DNA of 6,408 bases from Candidatus Hydrogenedentota bacterium (GTDB lineage Bacteria; Hydrogenedentota; Hydrogenedentia; Hydrogenedentales; SLHB01). Location of the stretch: contig PUOI01000602.1 in assembly GCA_003552765.1 (NCBI GenBank), positions 1 through 6,408 on the forward strand, written 5' to 3'. Of the stretch, positions 5,845-6,408 are shown one piece after another. Numbering within the stretch: the first letter of the stretch is position 1; the number at the start of each line of letters is the position of its first letter. A model generated the notes under the pieces. It did no database searches. It was not told the DNA's origin and saw only the letters and a program-made list of their open reading frames with translations. Both the position numbers and the translations under genes were made by a program.

Positions 5845-6408
5845 CTACGGGTTGTCGTCAGTCGAAGCCAGATGGCGAATCCACATGGAGACGTGGCCTA
5901 CCGTGATGACGATCACCGCGCCGATCAGCGTGTACAATGGCCAGGCGATGGGGAGCGGTTCGCCCGGTAGCGCGTATTGGACGGGTCCCTCAACCATGTA
6001 AAGTAGCGCCGCCAATCCCGTGAAGAAGCCGATGATGGCGTCGATGCGTTGGGGTTTGGTGAAAAGGATGCCTAGCGTGAACGTTCCGAGTAGGCCGCCG
6101 TAGGTGTAGGACGCGATCTCGAGGCCGAGTTCGACGACGGCGGGTTGCTCTTCCTCGGCCCGAAGCTGAAGCACGGCAAATAGGAAGGCGGACCCCGTGA
6201 TAATGAGTCCCCAGGCCACGGTGATCAATCTGGAGGCGAGCAGGTCCTGGGCGGGCGTGTTGTTCTTGCCGAGGTAGGGTTTGTAGAGGTCCATCGAAGT
6301 CGAGGAGGCCAGGGAGTTCAGGGAAGAACTCAAGCTGCTCATGGCGGCGGCGAACAAGGCCGCGACGATCAGGCCGCTGATGCCCATGGGCAGTTCTTCG
6401 ATGATGAA
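5845..6408 (-). CDS. Sodium:solute symporter, C-terminal part (5' end outside window)
   Basis: This is the C-terminal 187 residues of a sodium/solute symporter family (SSS, SLC5-like) transporter in the cytoplasmic membrane, which uses the Na+ gradient to import a small solute. The frame is open to the right edge and begins FIIEELPMGISGLIVAALFAAAM, so the ATG at 6385-6387 is an internal Met. Five membrane segments are visible at about residues 9-30, 60-82, 94-116, 122-139 and 154-177. The first carries AAAMSSLSSSLNSLASS followed by MDLY, the family signature near the Na2 sodium site (Ser residues of TM8 in vSGLT numbering). GGLLGTFTLGILF (104-116) is also characteristic. A short hydrophilic tail ends at TAG (complement of 5845-5847). 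The substrate (sugar, sialic acid, carboxylate or other) cannot be told from this portion. The gene converges on the ribF operon and seems functionally unrelated to it. Confidence 0.93.
   Translation of the reverse strand, partial: FIIEELPMGISGLIVAALFAAAMSSLSSSLNSLASSTSMDLYKPYLGKNNTPAQDLLASRLITVAWGLIITGSAFLFAVLQLRAEEEQPAVVELGLEIASYTYGGLLGTFTLGILFTKPQRIDAIIGFFTGLAALLYMVEGPVQYALPGEPLPIAWPLYTLIGAVIVITVGHVSMWIRHLASTDDNP

Overview
The window is a GC-rich bacterial chromosome segment with two parts. Bases 1-5061 hold the downstream part of a conserved translation and ribosome-biogenesis operon on the + strand, in the order infB (5' end missing), DUF503/ylxP, rbfA, nrnA-type DHH phosphoesterase, truB, ribF. 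Bases 5845-6408 hold the C-terminal part of a sodium:solute symporter gene on the - strand, running in from the right edge. The two transcription units converge on a non-coding gap of about 780 bp (5062-5844) that is packed with short palindromic repeats.

The six operon genes are tightly packed. DUF503 follows infB after 10 bp, rbfA starts on the base after the DUF503 stop, nrnA overlaps rbfA by 23 bp, truB starts inside the nrnA stop (TTGA), and ribF starts inside the truB stop (ATGA). Such spacing suggests one transcript and translational coupling. All six products look full-length (apart from infB, cut by the window edge) and keep their diagnostic motifs. They cover initiator tRNA delivery (IF-2), 30S maturation (RbfA, probably YlxP), nano-RNA or pAp recycling (NrnA), tRNA U55 pseudouridylation (TruB) and FMN/FAD synthesis (RibF). 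The gene order is the classic nusA-infB-rbfA-truB-ribF arrangement, but rpsO and pnp, which often come next, are absent here.

The convergent gap contains at least three sets of REP-like elements: a 126-bp unit with ATCCCCC/GGGGGAT ends and four internal hairpins (5190-5315), a nested and nearly symmetrical double inverted repeat (5371-5537, core dyad 5400-5529), and a third group of hairpins (5614-5725). No transposase gene lies in the window. From memory, motifs of this kind recur in intergenic regions of environmental bacteria such as planctomycete/verrucomicrobial and similar lineages. That, the GC-rich coding style and the symporter type make such a bacterium plausible, but the taxon cannot be fixed from the sequence alone. 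I see no rRNA, tRNA, CRISPR array, complete insertion sequence or clearly new gene system. The repeat cluster is the part most worth a second look.
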